Shown here: one piece after another, positions 9,685 through 34,331 of the stretch | How positions within the stretch are numbered: the first letter of the stretch is position 1 | How the letters are laid out: every line of letters begins with the position of its first letter | Assembly (NCBI RefSeq): GCF_016097555.1 | Contig: NC_054713.1 | Coordinates: forward strand, 8,025,462-8,089,461 | Direction of reading: 5' to 3' | DNA: 64,000 bases | From: Gigantopelta aegis | Taxonomy: Eukaryota > Mollusca > Gastropoda > Neomphalida > Peltospiridae | The notes under the pieces: model-generated | Told to the model about the DNA's origin: nothing | Seen by the model: the letters and a program-made list of their open reading frames with translations, nothing else | Database searches by the model: none | Made by a program: the position numbers and the translations under genes

Positions 9685-11007
9685 CTACCAGACTACTTCT
9701 GTAGCTTTCTTTGGAGATTTCTTTGTGTCACTGCCTGTCTTAGGGAGACTAGTGCTCGACCTATTTGGTGGATTTTTAAAATCCAATGACACTTGAGTTT
9801 CAATTTCCTTTTTCGGGGGTGTGATTTTTTGTTTTTGTGCTGCTTTTTGCACCTGTTTTTGCGTCTTCTCAATATCAGACAGTTTCTTGTACTTGACTTC
9901 ATCACAATGCCAAGTGAGGTCTGTGTTGACTGCAACACTTTTAGTGGCGACTTTGGCAGCGGCTGCAGCTGCATATGACTTGTCACCGACTGTAGGTGTT
10001 GCTGTCTCCACCAACCTCCTGGCATCCGTGAAAGACAGTTTATTTTGTACCTTCACCTGTTGAACTATTTTTTCCAGCTTCCACCGCGGACACTCTCGCG
10101 AGTATGCACAGTGGTTGCCCTTGCAGTTGAGACAAAGTATATCGTTCTTACATGTCTTGCTGTCATGGTCAAATAGACCACAACGAGCGCATGTAAGTTT
10201 TCCACGACATGTGTTCTGACCATGGCCAAACCGCTGGCATTTGAAGCAACGCAAGGGGTTTGGAATAAAGGGTTCAACAGGAATATTAAGGTAACCGGCT
10301 TTGACAGATTGAGGAAGGGTAGGGACGTTAAAGGTGAGGATACAAGTATTCGTCGGTAACAAGTCATTGTTTCGACGAACCTTTATCCTCCTCACAGCAG
10401 TAACTCCTTGTGTACATAAATTTTGGCATATTTCTTCCTCGCTAACACCTTCCAAATCTCTGCAACTGATAACTCCCTTTGACGAATTAAGGGAGGAATG
10501 CGCAGTTACCTTAATTGGTACGTTGCAAAAAACTGTCGACTTGAGAAGACAAGTAGAATGCCTTTCGGTTAAACATTCAACCAAAAGGCCAGTCTTAATT
10601 TTTTTGACAGATTTTGGCTCACCAGCCAAGCCAACAATTGCCTTTTGAATGGCAAAGGGTGAACGTTTATTCAAGGCTCCGTCATCAGTGGAACTGATGA
10701 CGAGAAACCTTGGCCAGTTTTCTGAAGAAATCACTTTGGATTTCTTCACACTAGTTTTCGATTTCATGGACTCCTCGTCGGAAGACAAGAAGTCCGAAAC
10801 TTCGGTGTGGACCCTTTTAAGGGTCCCATCTGTATTTGGTATAATTTTTGGTTGATCCATATTAGATTTGAAAAAATGTTCATCAACCATGCCCCCACCC
10901 ATCACCGGGTCCAACAAGGGGACATGGTGCTGCGGATAACCAGCAGACATCCATGCCAGGGATACTTGGTCGATATACTTGGGCATTAAGAAAACAAAAT
11001 CACCCAA
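9685..11007 (-). CDS. LINE ORF1 (gag-like, three zinc knuckles)
   Basis: A 440-codon open frame. The N-terminal third is polar with a Ser/Lys/Glu segment; the middle resembles an RNA-recognition-like fold (FLVISSTDDGALNKRSPFAI ... CRDLEGVSEEEICQNLCTQG). Three CCHC-type knuckles follow: CFKCQRFGHGQNTC, CARCGLFDHDSKTC and CLNCKGNHCAYSREC. A basic Lys/Pro tail (KKSPKKATEVVW) ends it. The spacing of the three knuckles is usual for I/Jockey-group LINE ORF1 proteins, which package element RNA. The frame is intact, in contrast to the broken ORF2 after it. The 5' UTR runs to about 11,390. Confidence 0.85.
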   Translation of the reverse strand: MGDFVFLMPKYIDQVSLAWMSAGYPQHHVPLLDPVMGGGMVDEHFFKSNMDQPKIIPNTDGTLKRVHTEVSDFLSSDEESMKSKTSVKKSKVISSENWPRFLVISSTDDGALNKRSPFAIQKAIVGLAGEPKSVKKIKTGLLVECLTERHSTCLLKSTVFCNVPIKVTAHSSLNSSKGVISCRDLEGVSEEEICQNLCTQGVTAVRRIKVRRNNDLLPTNTCILTFNVPTLPQSVKAGYLNIPVEPFIPNPLRCFKCQRFGHGQNTCRGKLTCARCGLFDHDSKTCKNDILCLNCKGNHCAYSRECPRWKLEKIVQQVKVQNKLSFTDARRLVETATPTVGDKSYAAAAAAKVATKSVAVNTDLTWHCDEVKYKKLSDIEKTQKQVQKAAQKQKITPPKKEIETQVSLDFKNPPNRSSTSLPKTGSDTKKSPKKATEVVW

Positions 11008-11390
11008 TTGACCCTAGCCACCGCCCCAAGAGCAACAAATACATATGGTATATAAAACAATGTTTGCTCTTGACTAAATGTCAACAAAACAAAGATTGTA
11101 TGCTCTCGAGCTTGGCGTGACCAGCCGATTGATCAGGTCGGGCCTACCTGACCACCCGTCTATTTGAACTCGGGGCCAAAGTGATGTATTGTCAGAAGCC
11201 ATACCCACAGGTATGCCCCAACTCAATCACCAGGATCCCATCATCCATTTTCACGGGTCGCACCTCACGGCAAACAAGGCGCCCCAAAAGGGGAGTTGTA
11301 CTGTATTAGCCATTCTCAAGGAGAATGTTTCACCCCTGCACCATGGTGAGGTTACAGTACACGCAGTTTTATTTATGTCTCAGCACAAGT
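11008..11390 (-). other. Probable 5' UTR of the I-like LINE
   Basis: GC-richer than its left-hand neighbourhood and directly upstream of ORF1. I place the end near the G-run at 11,391-11,408 only because composition changes there. Confidence 0.4.
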
Positions 11391-13737
11391 GTGGGGGGGG
11401 TGGGGGGGGTGTATTTCAAAAACGCTTTTATTTTCTTTTTTCTTACGTCAATACAAACTGAAATTACTTACAAAAGGATGGGACGGGCTATAATCGAGAA
11501 CGGCGGAGCAGGGGCTCAAGTCTCAGCAAGTGCTACAAGAAATCTGTCTATTGCGACTCCCCAGCTAACCCGGACAGGGAACTAATGAAACATGTTAAAA
11601 AGTGTTGTTCGTAAGCAAAATAAATGAGAAGAAATTCAGAGGCACTTCTGACACATGTTGGGACAAGTCTGTCGAACATATATGCAATGGTGTATTCATT
11701 AAGTTTTAGAGCAATTACGAAGATAAAACATTAAGTATGAATTTTGAACTATTCTCATAATATGTTTGTTGAAACAATCATTACATCCCAGAAATATTGA
11801 TTTAAGGAAGAGACAAAATCACACAATGGGAAAACATATTTATAAAGGCATTGGGAGGCAAATTAACAAAACTGGCTGTATGAAGAATGTAGGGACGCTA
11901 TTGAGCAGATATAAGAAATAATTTTGGGAATTTGGTTTTGATAAAAAGGCAGTGTGTGTGCCATTTCGCAACACCATGGATATCATCGTGACATGTGACA
12001 CCATGTATAGATGACTATTGTAACAGGATACCTCAGTATAATAGCTGGTTATGATATATTCGTCATTGGAAGTTATTATTTATTGCACAGTAGGTATTTA
12101 AAGTCTTTTCTTATAGCTTACTGATTCCCACACAAGCAACAGCGAAAGCTTAATTGTAATCTGGTAAATGGAATTAATAAATGTAAAGATATTGCGCTTT
12201 TTGAGGTCCATGGTTTTTTTTAAAGAGATTAACTCGGTGGTTTTTCATATGAAATATTTCTATTATTCACGAGGGACAGATAATTCTCAACTCGTTATTT
12301 TCTTTATTACTCGTTGTCACTTTTAACAGGTTTTTAATATAAAAATTCCTCTGCTGCCTACGATGGTCATTGATCATTACATAATATAATATTATGCGCA
12401 TTACGGCGTTCTTTTTATAGCCAAATGTTTACAATACAAAATAATAACACTGTGGTTGTATTAAAAAATAATTGTTTCTTTGCTATTAAAGTTGATATTT
12501 ATGAAAATATACCATTTTATGTTTATGAAAAAAAAGAGTTAATACTTTCCAGTAAATCATATAACGTAGTGTAATCTGACTCGTGAATGGAAACATTATA
12601 TGAATGAAAGTGAATTCTGGCCGCAGCTAACAACTAACCAAACGTCATTTTTAAGTCAGCTAATCGGTGTTTATTTTACAACAAAATTGTCAATTTAATA
12701 AAGTTTAAAAGCACAAAATTGATAACTGTATCACTGCTTGCTTGTCTGTGATATCCAGAGTTGACTCCAATAAGAAACGACACCTTTTTCCCTCCAATGA
12801 AGAAATGAAACATTAATAACTACAATATGTGGATTTATAGTCGAAACAGATTAATCTTGTCTGAAAAAAAACTAAATCCCAATTCATTAGTTACTCCCAT
12901 AACTGGATTGATTTTTGTTTCTTTAATTAATAAATCCTGTTATATAGTAACCTGGTCATGTGGTTGCACATTTAATGGGTTGTTGGTTTGTTGCTGTTAT
13001 TGTTTGTTTTTTGGGTGGGGGTGGTGGAGTCTGTGTTTGAAAGATTAAATAGTCACGTTGTAGTGATTAGAAGGACAATACAAATTCAACCTGTGTAGAC
13101 ATAAGGGGCCAGATTTACAAATCCTGGTTGTTGTTTTTTCACTTTCAGGTATATGTACACATGTCTAACTACATGTATTTACAATGCTCAAACACCTGCG
13201 TTTGCGAAAAACAGGCTTCGTAAATTAAGTCCAAAGTCTCCGTGTGGAAAATAATCTTATGGTTTGTGCTGTACACATTGTTTTGATAATTTTTACAATA
13301 TGTAGACTCGTAGCATATAACATTTCTATTCATGTAATTGTTTTTACATAACCGGTAATGATTTCATATGTACATAGTAATATACCCAGATATATATGAA
13401 TGGGATCTTTTTATGTGGCTTTGTTACAATTATATTTTAGATATATATATATATGTGTGTGTTTTACTGCATAATAGAAACTATTTTTTACTTGTATTAT
13501 AGAGCAATATATATATTGTTTATTGATACTGTTCAAAACAGTTGGTGCCATACCAGTAAATATTGTATGATTACTCATGCTATGTTTTTAAGATTGTCAA
13601 AAATATGTTGAATTCTTTGGGTTTCTCTGTATTTTTAATTTAGTCATTAAAATATATTTTGAAAATGTTTCTGACTCCTTTTTTCCAATAACTTGTCTTT
13701 TGTAATTTTATAAAATGTATTCCTTGTCATAATAGGT
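11391..13737. other. AT-rich stretch without recognisable gene
   Basis: Starts with a G-rich run (11,391-11,408). No repeat seen elsewhere in the window, no convincing splice-bounded exon and no long open frame. (TA)n/(GT)n tracts near 13,440-13,462. Confidence 0.6.
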
Positions 13738-13740
13738 CTT

Positions 13741-14057
13741 TCAAGGTACGAGTGGGATCTACGTTATCTGATTCTCACTCCCAAGAGATGGGTGTGCCTC
13801 AAGGTAGCATCCTGTCAGTAACTTTATTTTCCGTGAAAATTAACAGCATCACCCAGTGTTTAAAATCTGGCGTTGATAGCTCGTTATATGTCGACGATTT
13901 TCAGATTTGCTACAGGTCGTCCAGTATGAGTATCATTGAACGTCAGTTGCAGCTTTGTTTGAATAAACTTCAACAATGGGCAACTGACAATGATTTCGAT
14001 TCTCAAAGTCAAAAATCGTCTGTATGCATATCTGCCAGAAAAGAGGTCACCATTTAG
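13741..14057 (+). pseudogene. LINE RT core fragment
   Basis: Contains the RT motifs GVPQGSILSVTLF and SLYVDDFQICY (the YVDD catalytic box; family usual YADD). A stop at 14,055 (EVTI then TAG) breaks the frame before the thumb region at 14,096. Confidence 0.75.
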
Positions 14058-14095
14058 ATCCTTAGCTGTTTCTGGACAAAACTCTGGTTCCAGTT

Positions 14096-14872
14096 GTGGA
14101 GGAGACCAAATTTCTGGGGGTTATTTTTGACAGGAGGCTATCTTTTGTTCCTCATTTACAGTATGTGAAAAAGAAGGGCTTGAAGGCCCTCAATATCTTA
14201 AAGGTTATTGGCAAGACTGAATGGGGGGCAGACCGAAAGGTTATGCTCCGACTTTACAGATCTTTAGTTCGGTCTAAACTTGATTATGGGTGCATTGTGT
14301 ATGGGTCAACACGTAAGTCTAACTTGCAAATGCTAGATCCTATACACAACCAGGGACTTAGGCTTTGTCTTGGTGCTTTCAAAACATCTCCTGTGGAGAG
14401 CTTGTACGTCGATGCACACAAACCTAGTTTGGGTGCTAGACGTACAAAGCTTTCTCTGCAGTATGCTACAAAGATTAAATCAATGCCAAAACATCCTGCA
14501 CACAATGCGGTGTTTGATAATAAATATATGAAATTATTTGATGCGAAACCGAATGCGATTCGGACATTTGGTCTTCGCATTAGGCAGTTTTTATCAGTTT
14601 CCAACATTGATTTAACAGACATTTTGGAAACGCCTTCATATTTTATTTTGCCACCTTGGTGTATCAAACCACCAAAAATTGTATTCGATCTTGTGCATCT
14701 AAAAAAAGATCGCACAGATGCAGTTATTTATAAACAACATTTCATGGAAATCCAAGAGAGGTACTGTGATTACATTCCTGTTTACACAGACAGATCACGG
14801 GATGGGAATTCTGTGACTTGTGCTACAGTTTTTCCATCAGACGCAATAATTTACATGAGATTGCCCGATTGA
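14096..14872 (+). pseudogene. LINE RT thumb, post-RT region and start of RNase H
   Basis: Open from EETKFLGVIFDRRLSFVPHL through VMLRLYRSLVRSKLDYG and VESLYVDAHKPSLGAR to the first RNase H motif, here VYTDRS (Gly to Arg relative to VHTDGS in copy 1). A TCA-to-TGA change at 14,870-14,872 stops it just before the MITE. Confidence 0.75.
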
Positions 14873-14910
14873 GCATCAATCTTTACTGCTGAAATTTGGG
14901 CAATCATTAA

Positions 14911-15731
14911 AGCGGCACACCCTAGTTCCATCCAGCGAAAATAAATTATAATTTGGTTAATCTACAAACCTGTAACACACGTAGATCACGTTTTTATCAA
15001 ATGGAGTGAAAAAGCAGGTTTTATATCGATAAATACCATGGGAATCCCCATGTCCCAATTGCTTGAAATAAGTTTGAAAGTTTGTATTCTGATGTCACCG
15101 GTAGATGTCGCTCGAAGCACAACAATGTCTACGTCACGACAAATTTCACAGACTTGGGGTGCGTTCTTTTCACCTCTCCTGGACATGTTCCAACTGTTCT
15201 GTCCTGGTTGTATCCCCTCTCCAGATATCGTAGGACTTAGCAAAATTATTGGTTTTAAGGGTTTGTAACGTTTTGTATTGAGATACTTACTTGTCTGAAC
15301 TTTATTGTTACTGAAAATGTTCATGAACTGTGACGAAAAATCTCACAAATGAACAACAACAAATCGGATGTTGATTGCGCGAACCGTGCACGAGAAAACA
15401 AACCGAACCAAAATGATAACGGTCACGTGGTATACCAACGTCTGTGACATTGAAATGGAAATATCCCGTCTAAAAATAGATTAGACCTTGTCTGCTCAAC
15501 GGTTTTTTCTCAAACGTGCGTCCGTTTTTCAGAAATACGAAAAATGCATTTTGTGGTATTACAAACACCAGGATTACCAGGATTACCAAAAAACACTTCA
15601 GGTGAATGGAAATGTATATTCTAAATAATAAACGCTAAGTAAAGTGCAATTTTATTTGTGAAAAAATGGGTTTAATAGCGAAAAACAACGCCGTAATGGT
15701 TAACAACTAGCCGTAACTAGGGTGTGTCCCT
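14911..15731. mobile_element. TTAA-inserted MITE (piggyBac-like), copy 2, inside LINE RNase H
   Basis: 821 bp, inverted relative to copy 1. TTAA lies at 14,907-14,910 and 15,732-15,735; the ends are AGCGGCACACCCTAGTT and, inverted, AGGGACACACCCTAGTT. The LINE copy at about 7,750 shows the uninterrupted sequence (CATTAAAGCCCTG), so the insertion is exact. Confidence 0.88.
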
Positions 15732-15735
15732 TTAA

Positions 15736-16212
15736 AGCCCTGAAACAGATTAAGGATTCATGTGCATCCAAATATATTATTTTTACAGACTCACTTTCGT
15801 GTCTCCAAGCTCTACAGTACATGAAATTGGAGCACCCCTTAGTTGGAACGGTGATATGAACGTGTGTCTTTTTATCAATTGCCAATAAAGATGTTATATT
15901 TTGTTGGGTACCCAGCCAAGTCGGCATTAGGGGTAACGAAAAGGCAGATGTTGCTGCCAAGTCTGCTTTGATCTTGACCCGTGTCCGTATTGGTGTCCCC
16001 TACAGTGATTTTAAATTTCATATAAAGCAATATATCTTTTCGACTTGGCAAGACGATTGGGACGGTGCGGTTGCGAACAAGCTTCATTCTGTCAAAGCAG
16101 TCCTGAGAGAGTGGCAGTCATCCTACAGGCGATGCAGGAAGGATGAAATAGTCTTGTGCCGTGCCCGCATCGGCCATACATATTTCACGCATTCATTTAT
16201 TTTAAAGAAGGA

Positions 16213-16261
<49 letters not shown>

Positions 16262-16414
16262 CCCCTGTGTGAACATTGTCAGTGTACACTGACTGTGCGT
16301 CACATTTTGGTGGAGTGTGATCATCTCAAGCCGATGAGAAATGATATATTTGGCAACAGAAATGTTTTGGAATCTTTTAAATTCCACCCAGAATTAATTG
16401 TAAAGTTTTTTTAA
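15736..16414 (+). pseudogene. LINE RNase H remainder with CA microsatellite
   Basis: Continues the RNase H domain directly after the MITE: IIFTDSLSCLQAL, a stop (GTVI then TGA at about 15,857), CWVPSQVGIRGNEKADVAAK (His to Gln change), then the C-terminal Cys/His block CEHCQCTLTVRHILVECDH. An in-frame (CA)n run adds a His-Thr repeat between ILKKD and PPLCEHC. Confidence 0.75.
16214..16259. repeat. (CA)n inside the LINE RNase H frame
   Basis: The copy at about 7,250 (minus) has no such run at the same codon (KKD-PPPLC). The expansion keeps the frame. Confidence 0.9.
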
Positions 16415-16450
16415 ATACTTTGACTTCTATACAAAGTTTTAAAATGTACT

Positions 16451-17229
16451 TTAAAAAAAGTTGGTTAGCGTCCTTTTTTTTTTAAAGTTTGGGCAGGGAG
16501 GGAGGTTTTTTTTTGTTTTTGTTTTTTTTTAATACTTTCCATTGAGTTTTATTGATGAAATAAAGACTGCTTTCAAAATGATTCTATTTCTTCACTCTTC
16601 TCACAGATTTACAAACATTGCCCAAATCACTATGTAACAGGGTTTGAGTGATGTTTACAGTGCATTCAATTTATTAATTTAATACCTGGTCCCAGGTGCC
16701 TCACCTGTAGTAGATATCCTGCTAAGTGACCCACTTCTAGTCTACCTGGGACCAGGTTAGACATGATTTACTAAGTTGGATGCACTGTATTATGTCCTAG
16801 CTCGTCAGTGAAAGAGAATCCAGCATGACATGGGGAAACAGACCAACACAATGCCCTTGGCACCTTGAAACTATTGAGCATGTTGAACATGATTTCTGCC
16901 ACGCTTTGGTACTGGCACGCAAACCAGTCCTTTACAGTCTTGATAAAGCCCTCACGGACTATTACTACGATCACAATAGGCATTTCAAGCCGATTTTTAT
17001 ATCACAATCAACATGTAAGTTCCCCGATATACTACTCTTGAAATGATGACGTCAAACACAAAAATACCGACGACGTTTACGTAATACGTCTTGCAGAACG
17101 GCGCCAAATTTTAATGTGAAAAGATCGGGGTTTTTATGTTTTTTTTTCAAAAGAAAAAAAGTTTCGGGTCGGGTGTGTTTCGTAGGGGCGGGCGGGGACG
17201 CTAACCAACTTTATTTTTTTATGTGGCCT
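16451..17229. other. Non-coding end of block X2
   Basis: Contains two inverted copies of a short motif with AGTTGGTTAGCGTCC (16,464 plus; about 17,200 minus). Otherwise no gene is visible; X3 has the matching sequence at 59,900-60,590. Confidence 0.5.
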
Positions 17230-17933
17230 AATGACTATACAGGCGCATTATTGATGCTGTGCACTGCACTGTGTGCCCTCCCTGAGAAGTTTCTGCTGAA
17301 AGTTGTGTGTCTTGGTAATGATTTTCTAATGCTTTTATTGACAGCCTCAGATTGTTGTGTTTGTATTAAATTTAGTCATTTGTCTATGCACTTCCTTAAG
17401 TCGGTGTCATTGTTAGTGGCAATTTTAAAATGCGAATCGAGAAAGGTACTCTTAACCAGCCAGTTTTTACTTGCAGATTTGCAGACAAATGAATGTTTTA
17501 TACATTTGGTGTGATTACCTTGTTAACAGGCTGCGATGGCATCGGATGTGTATGACAGTGCATGCATGGATTTTGGAATGTTTCCAGCATGTATTCTATC
17601 AGCCTGTTCATACTCTGCCTGGCACCTGAAAGCAATGTCACTGGAGTATTTGATCTGTAATTTCTTTTTGTCAGATAGTGTTCGTCCTGGCATCATATTT
17701 TCAACAAATTTTGCACCTTTAACAAACTTGCGATGATTTTCCGAAACATGTCGTGTGTCGATTAACATTTGTGGTTCGATGTCTGTAACATTTTGCTGGT
17801 ATAACTCTTCAGCACCTTTAAAAACTTTAGCATCCGGGTCTGTCGTCATGTAATGTACGTCAAGACCGTCATTTTTTAAATAAGTTAAACAGTCCTTAGC
17901 CCAAGTCTTTTCATCTCTAATGGACATTGTCAC
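17230..17933 (-). pseudogene. DDE transposase-like gene, central and C-terminal part (X2)
   Basis: Open from 17,933 to 17,523: DEKTWAKDCLTYLKNDGLDV, HYMTTDPDAK (candidate second catalytic Asp), IDTRHVSENHRKFVKG (D-x2-H signature as in Mutator/P/hAT/Kolobok-type transposases), MMPGRT, then FRCQAEYEQADR and SYTSDAIAAC followed by a stop. Further C-terminal pieces reach 17,230 (HTTFSRNFSGRAHS, SINNAPV with a stop; the family has GPVES, the candidate final Glu). The N-terminal part is removed by a deletion at 17,940. Family assignment is inference. Confidence 0.55.
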
Positions 17934-18313
17934 TGGGATATTAGTAATAATTAGTCCACCAGGCTAACTAAAGTGTTAAACCTTGCACCCCCGTCACATA
18001 CAATGACCTGTAACTCTGGAATGTTATGGGTTACCCAGCTTGAAATTTTCAAACAATCTTCTACAATATCCTTATCCAGTAAAGTTTTGAAAAAAACATT
18101 GGTGATGATATATTTTGGGGTCAAGGTCAAAGGTCATGTTGCACTATAACTTTCTGAGGTTTGATTTTTCGAATGTTTCGTGTACAAACGAGATTAGTCT
18201 ACTGAAGACCATTAATGAACCATTTGAATTTTTTCTCTATCGCTATTAATAAATAAGTTAGAGCCTTTTGAAAATGGGTGGTACCCTGAATGAGGTCAAA
18301 GTTCAAATACTAG
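17934..18313. other. Non-coding X2 sequence next to the transposase
   Basis: Matches 4,850-5,200 (X1) and 58,003-58,340 (X3) in reverse. No open frame or RNA gene is seen. Confidence 0.5.
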
Positions 18314-18707
18314 AATAAATATTAAATTTAATAGAACTTTTCTGTGGGCCGGGCTTACCCCCCTACCCTTTCCCTTGCCTCTGGGGACTAAATAAAACAA
18401 ATTTTTTAAAATAAATTATAATTTTTGTATTTTTATTTTTAGACTTCCCCATCTAAATTTGCGTTAATTTTAAATAATTATATAGGTGTAGAGTAGGGAT
18501 TTCTGTATTTCTTTTGGGAACGCATTCAAAATTATTAATGTCGACATAATATATTTACTCTTTTTGACCTCCAGTTTAAAATTTCAAAATTTTATTATAG
18601 TTAGGTTTTTCCTGCCCCGAGTCAGAGGCCGGACTGAGGATAGGCGTGCTCGAAACCATAGAGTTATGTGAGCACGTTTAAAACATATCTAATCTAATCA
18701 AATCTAA
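18314..18707 (+). mobile_element. Retroposon with (CTAAT)n tail (X2)
   Basis: 394 bp between TCAAATACTAG (18,303-18,313) and TAAAATACTAG (18,708-18,718), target duplications differing by one base. It ends GTGAGCACGTTTAAAACATA then a CTAAT-type tail. X1 shows the uninterrupted site at about 4,841-4,860. Confidence 0.8.
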
Positions 18708-20336
18708 TAAAATACTAGTACCTGTATCTCGACAATTAATTGAGTTAGAAGCCTAAAATTTTGGTGCAGAGGTTTTCATTAAAATCTGAGATGGTGCGTC
18801 CTAAAAGTTATTGATTTCACAGGGAATGCCACAGATGAATTTTACTTGTAAGAATGGAGGAAACAGCATTTTAAGGAATCTTGTTTTCAAAATTTTATAG
18901 GGGGCATAGGCCTACCCCGAACCCCCCTCGAAACGTTGCTTTGCTCACTCATCACAGTCACCTGCCCCATGTCTACTTCTTTCCGCCGTGCCTGCTGTGT
19001 GCTGTGACCTAAACGTTTCGGAAGTAAGTTTAATATTGGACAAAACAGAGTGTTTATTTTTACATTTAGTAGTAACTATTTACATATTTTCTTGTATTGT
19101 GTAATGTTTGGAACTCTGTCATTTATTATATCGTACCGTCATATAATTTTGATCGACATATGTTGTTGATACTTTGTTTGGAACTGCATGTATAGCTAGA
19201 TTATGTGAGATATTACATCACCATTAACCTGAACATAAACAACGAAGTGTCCTTTTTTCTCTTAATATTAAAAATACTTCAAGTCAAACTACAAACTTTA
19301 TGTTTTAATTATAATACCATAAATATTGTGCATGTTATCAATTTTTGCTAATTAATTTTGTTGGTACTAATAAAATGCCTCACATAGCGAACTGCGTTCA
19401 GCCAGACCGAGCGAAAAAACGTCCGCTGACCACATTGAAAACCAACCAGTTTGCGAACGTTAGCTGGCTGAACTTGGGGCAGTACGACTTAGCGGCTTTT
19501 TTTTTTTTTTTTTGCTTTTTTTCCAGGATAATTTGACGCTCATGGGAGATTATCACTGATTTTCATACTAGTCTGAACCAAAATGTTAACAAATACGAAA
19601 AATTGCTCTCCTACCTTTATTTTAGTTAGATGTTACCCACATTTTGTCCACACAGAAATCTTGAATTTTTTTTTACAATGACACAGATTCCACATACTAG
19701 ATGATAACCATGTCACCTATATCGACTTGTAATTTTGTGCCGGCTGCCATTTTGACTTTTTATGGAATATTCACAATTTTGTTTGAAATTATCCGGAACT
19801 GGCGCATCACCTGTACTTTTTTATTTTTTTTCATCTTTTGAAACTTAAAATTAATATTTTCTACAGAATTATGGGTTGTTTTTGTTTTTTTTAAATACCA
19901 ACCTGTAAACAACGTCTGCTTTTTATTTTAATGTGGCGAAGCAGTGTAAGAAAATAATATTGCTGATTTTGAATTTGAAAAATGTCAGTATTCCAATGAC
20001 GTCACTTTGAATCTCCTTACAGTAACCATACACTGGATACATGACATTTCCGTTTTAAGAATGCTGGAAAACTTCTAATGCAAAATTGCTATTGATTTTT
20101 TTGGTGGGTTTTTTTAACATTACTAATGCAGCTGAATGTGTTACAGGGGTCAAGGTTAGTAGACCAGTTTTTATTTTAATGTGGCGAAGCATTGTAATAA
20201 TTAATATGGCTGATTTTGAATTTGAAAGACGTCAGTATTCCAATGACGTCACTTTGAATCGCCTTACAATAACCATATACTGGATACATGACATTTCCGT
20301 TTTAAGAATGCTGGAAAACTTCTAATGCAAAATTGC

Positions 20337-20378
<42 letters not shown>

Positions 20379-20633
20379 AACATTACTAATGCAGCTGAAT
20401 GTGTTGGAAGAAAATCTTGTGATTGAATAATTGTACCTTTTCCGAAATATGGATTTCATGTGAAATTACAGTAAGATATGCTATATTTATTGTGTATGGA
20501 CCCAAAACAAGGGTGCGAAAAGTGACTGTCGTCGACCTTAATGCACCTGAATGTGTGAAGAAAATCATAATATTAAAAAATTGTACCTTTACGAAATATG
20601 GATTCCAACTTGCGGTAAGAAATAATTTATTGT
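18708..20633. other. 3' flank of the membrane-protein gene
   Basis: No gene recognised. Contains the local tandem duplication at 19,917-20,400, a T-run at 20,340-20,377 and poly(A)-signal-like AATAAA on the minus strand at 20,626-20,631 and about 20,486-20,491. Confidence 0.5.
19917..20400. repeat. Local tandem duplication (about 250 bp x 2)
   Basis: TTTTATTTTAATGTGGCGAA starts at about 19,920 and again at about 20,168; both units continue through GACATTTCCGTTTTAAGAAT to CATTACTAATGCAGCTGAAT. X3 has a single unit (56,160-56,380). Confidence 0.85.
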
Positions 20634-32887
<12,254 letters not shown>

Positions 32888-33510
32888 AGAATTCTGCTCT
32901 GACAGCTATCGGACTCTCGTCTGGTTACTGACATCCAAAACGATGCTATACACGGTCACAGTGTTACTATATTTAGAACGCGCGACCTCTAGAAAAGTAT
33001 GGAAACATTTAAAGGCCATGCCTATATTTATGGGCAATTTCAACACAACACATAACTTTTAATATGTTTTATTGTTGGTTTCACTCGATAAATATTGATT
33101 ATATAACTGCTGAATCTTACTAATATGATGAACAATTTACAAAAAAAAATAGCAACACTGTCTTGCAGAATAATAATAATTATTATTACCGACTTTTCCA
33201 CTGGAAAATGTAAAAATGTTACTACAACTGAAAAACGAAACGTTTTAAGTTGACTTTTCTTCGTTGTTGTGTTGAAGTTTGTTTACTAGACATTACTACA
33301 AATGTGTTTACAAAAAGAGCCATTTTTGACCCGTGGGGTCCACCGTTTTGTAACGTTTGCGATTTACCGCGATATCGTGGTAACCTCCCTTGGACGGAAG
33401 CCAATGCTATGGTGTACTTCCATCAACTGTTTTAATGTTAGAACTGCATTTATTTGTCAACACAATGGCATGGACATGATGCAAATATAGTAAAAATTGC
33501 AACCCAAATA
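32888..33510 (-). promoter_or_regulatory. Probable 5' UTR/promoter region of the membrane-protein gene
   Basis: Lies immediately upstream (minus sense) of the ATG. An AT-rich stretch (minus TTCTAAATATAGTAACAC, about 32,965-32,982) is the only TATA-like candidate. A poly(GTT/GAA)-type open frame near 33,250-33,435 is not recognised. Confidence 0.3.
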
Positions 33511-33875
33511 TATTTACCTTCATATATGTTAGTGCATTTCTTTATTTCTTCCAAATAGTTAAGTACCGCAATATCGTGGTACCCCAGTATACATGTCTTT
33601 CAATGGAATAAATTTAAGGAGTTGAGGTACTCTGAATATCCATGTTGTCTCTACATATATAGCTGAGCACACACACACACATCTGACAGTAAATATCTTC
33701 AGGAGTATTATTATTATTATTTGTTTTGTTTTTTTCAAATATGACATATTGCATTTGTACAAAACTGTACAAAATACATGTGCTTTGTGAGGTGTACATT
33801 AAATTAGGTTGCACTGTAGAAACAACAGTTTAATTGAGGTTGTCAGTTTAAGTCAGAAGACACCAGATCCTGGTT

Positions 33876-34331
33876 GTCATAAAAATACATGATTAGCCAC
33901 CTTTTGAAAAATGTATGTTATCTGTATAGGTAGCACTAAACCAATTAATTTCCGGCTTGATCAAAGTTTGAGGTGCACCGAACTTTTGATAGAGAAGTTA
34001 ACACCACAATGAAAATGTATGCAATTTTATTTGATGTAGTACCACCGTGTCAAGTAGTCTTGTGCTTGGAACATATAATTTTGGGGTACTTGTAAAAAAA
34101 ACAGTATTCAAATTTTGTGCGAAACTAGGGGTGCTGTAGAAACATCTGGTTATACCGAAAATGAGCCATGAAAGGTACCATTTTCTGCAGTTAATACTTT
34201 AAGGTAGGAGTTGTAGTACTGATATAAATATTTAAGCTTTTTTAAGAAGTAATTGTTTTTCATATTTTTCATCTTCTTGGTGTTTTTCATACAGTGCATA
34301 CAGAACCTTTCTTTTCTGACATCTTTTAATT
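33876..34331. other. Stretch with a diverged X-block fragment
   Basis: 34,015-34,130 resembles 23,430-23,530 (CACTGTGTCAGGTAGCCTTG type). No gene seen. Confidence 0.4.

Larger units (their letters stand above)
13738..16450 (+). mobile_element. I-like LINE copy 2, 5'-truncated, interrupted by a MITE
   Basis: Begins inside the RT (SFKVRVGSTLS) and runs to AAAATGTACT in the 3' UTR, where it is cut short relative to copy 1. A TTAA MITE splits it at 14,911-15,731 and a (CA)n tract interrupts the RNase H region. Confidence 0.8.
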
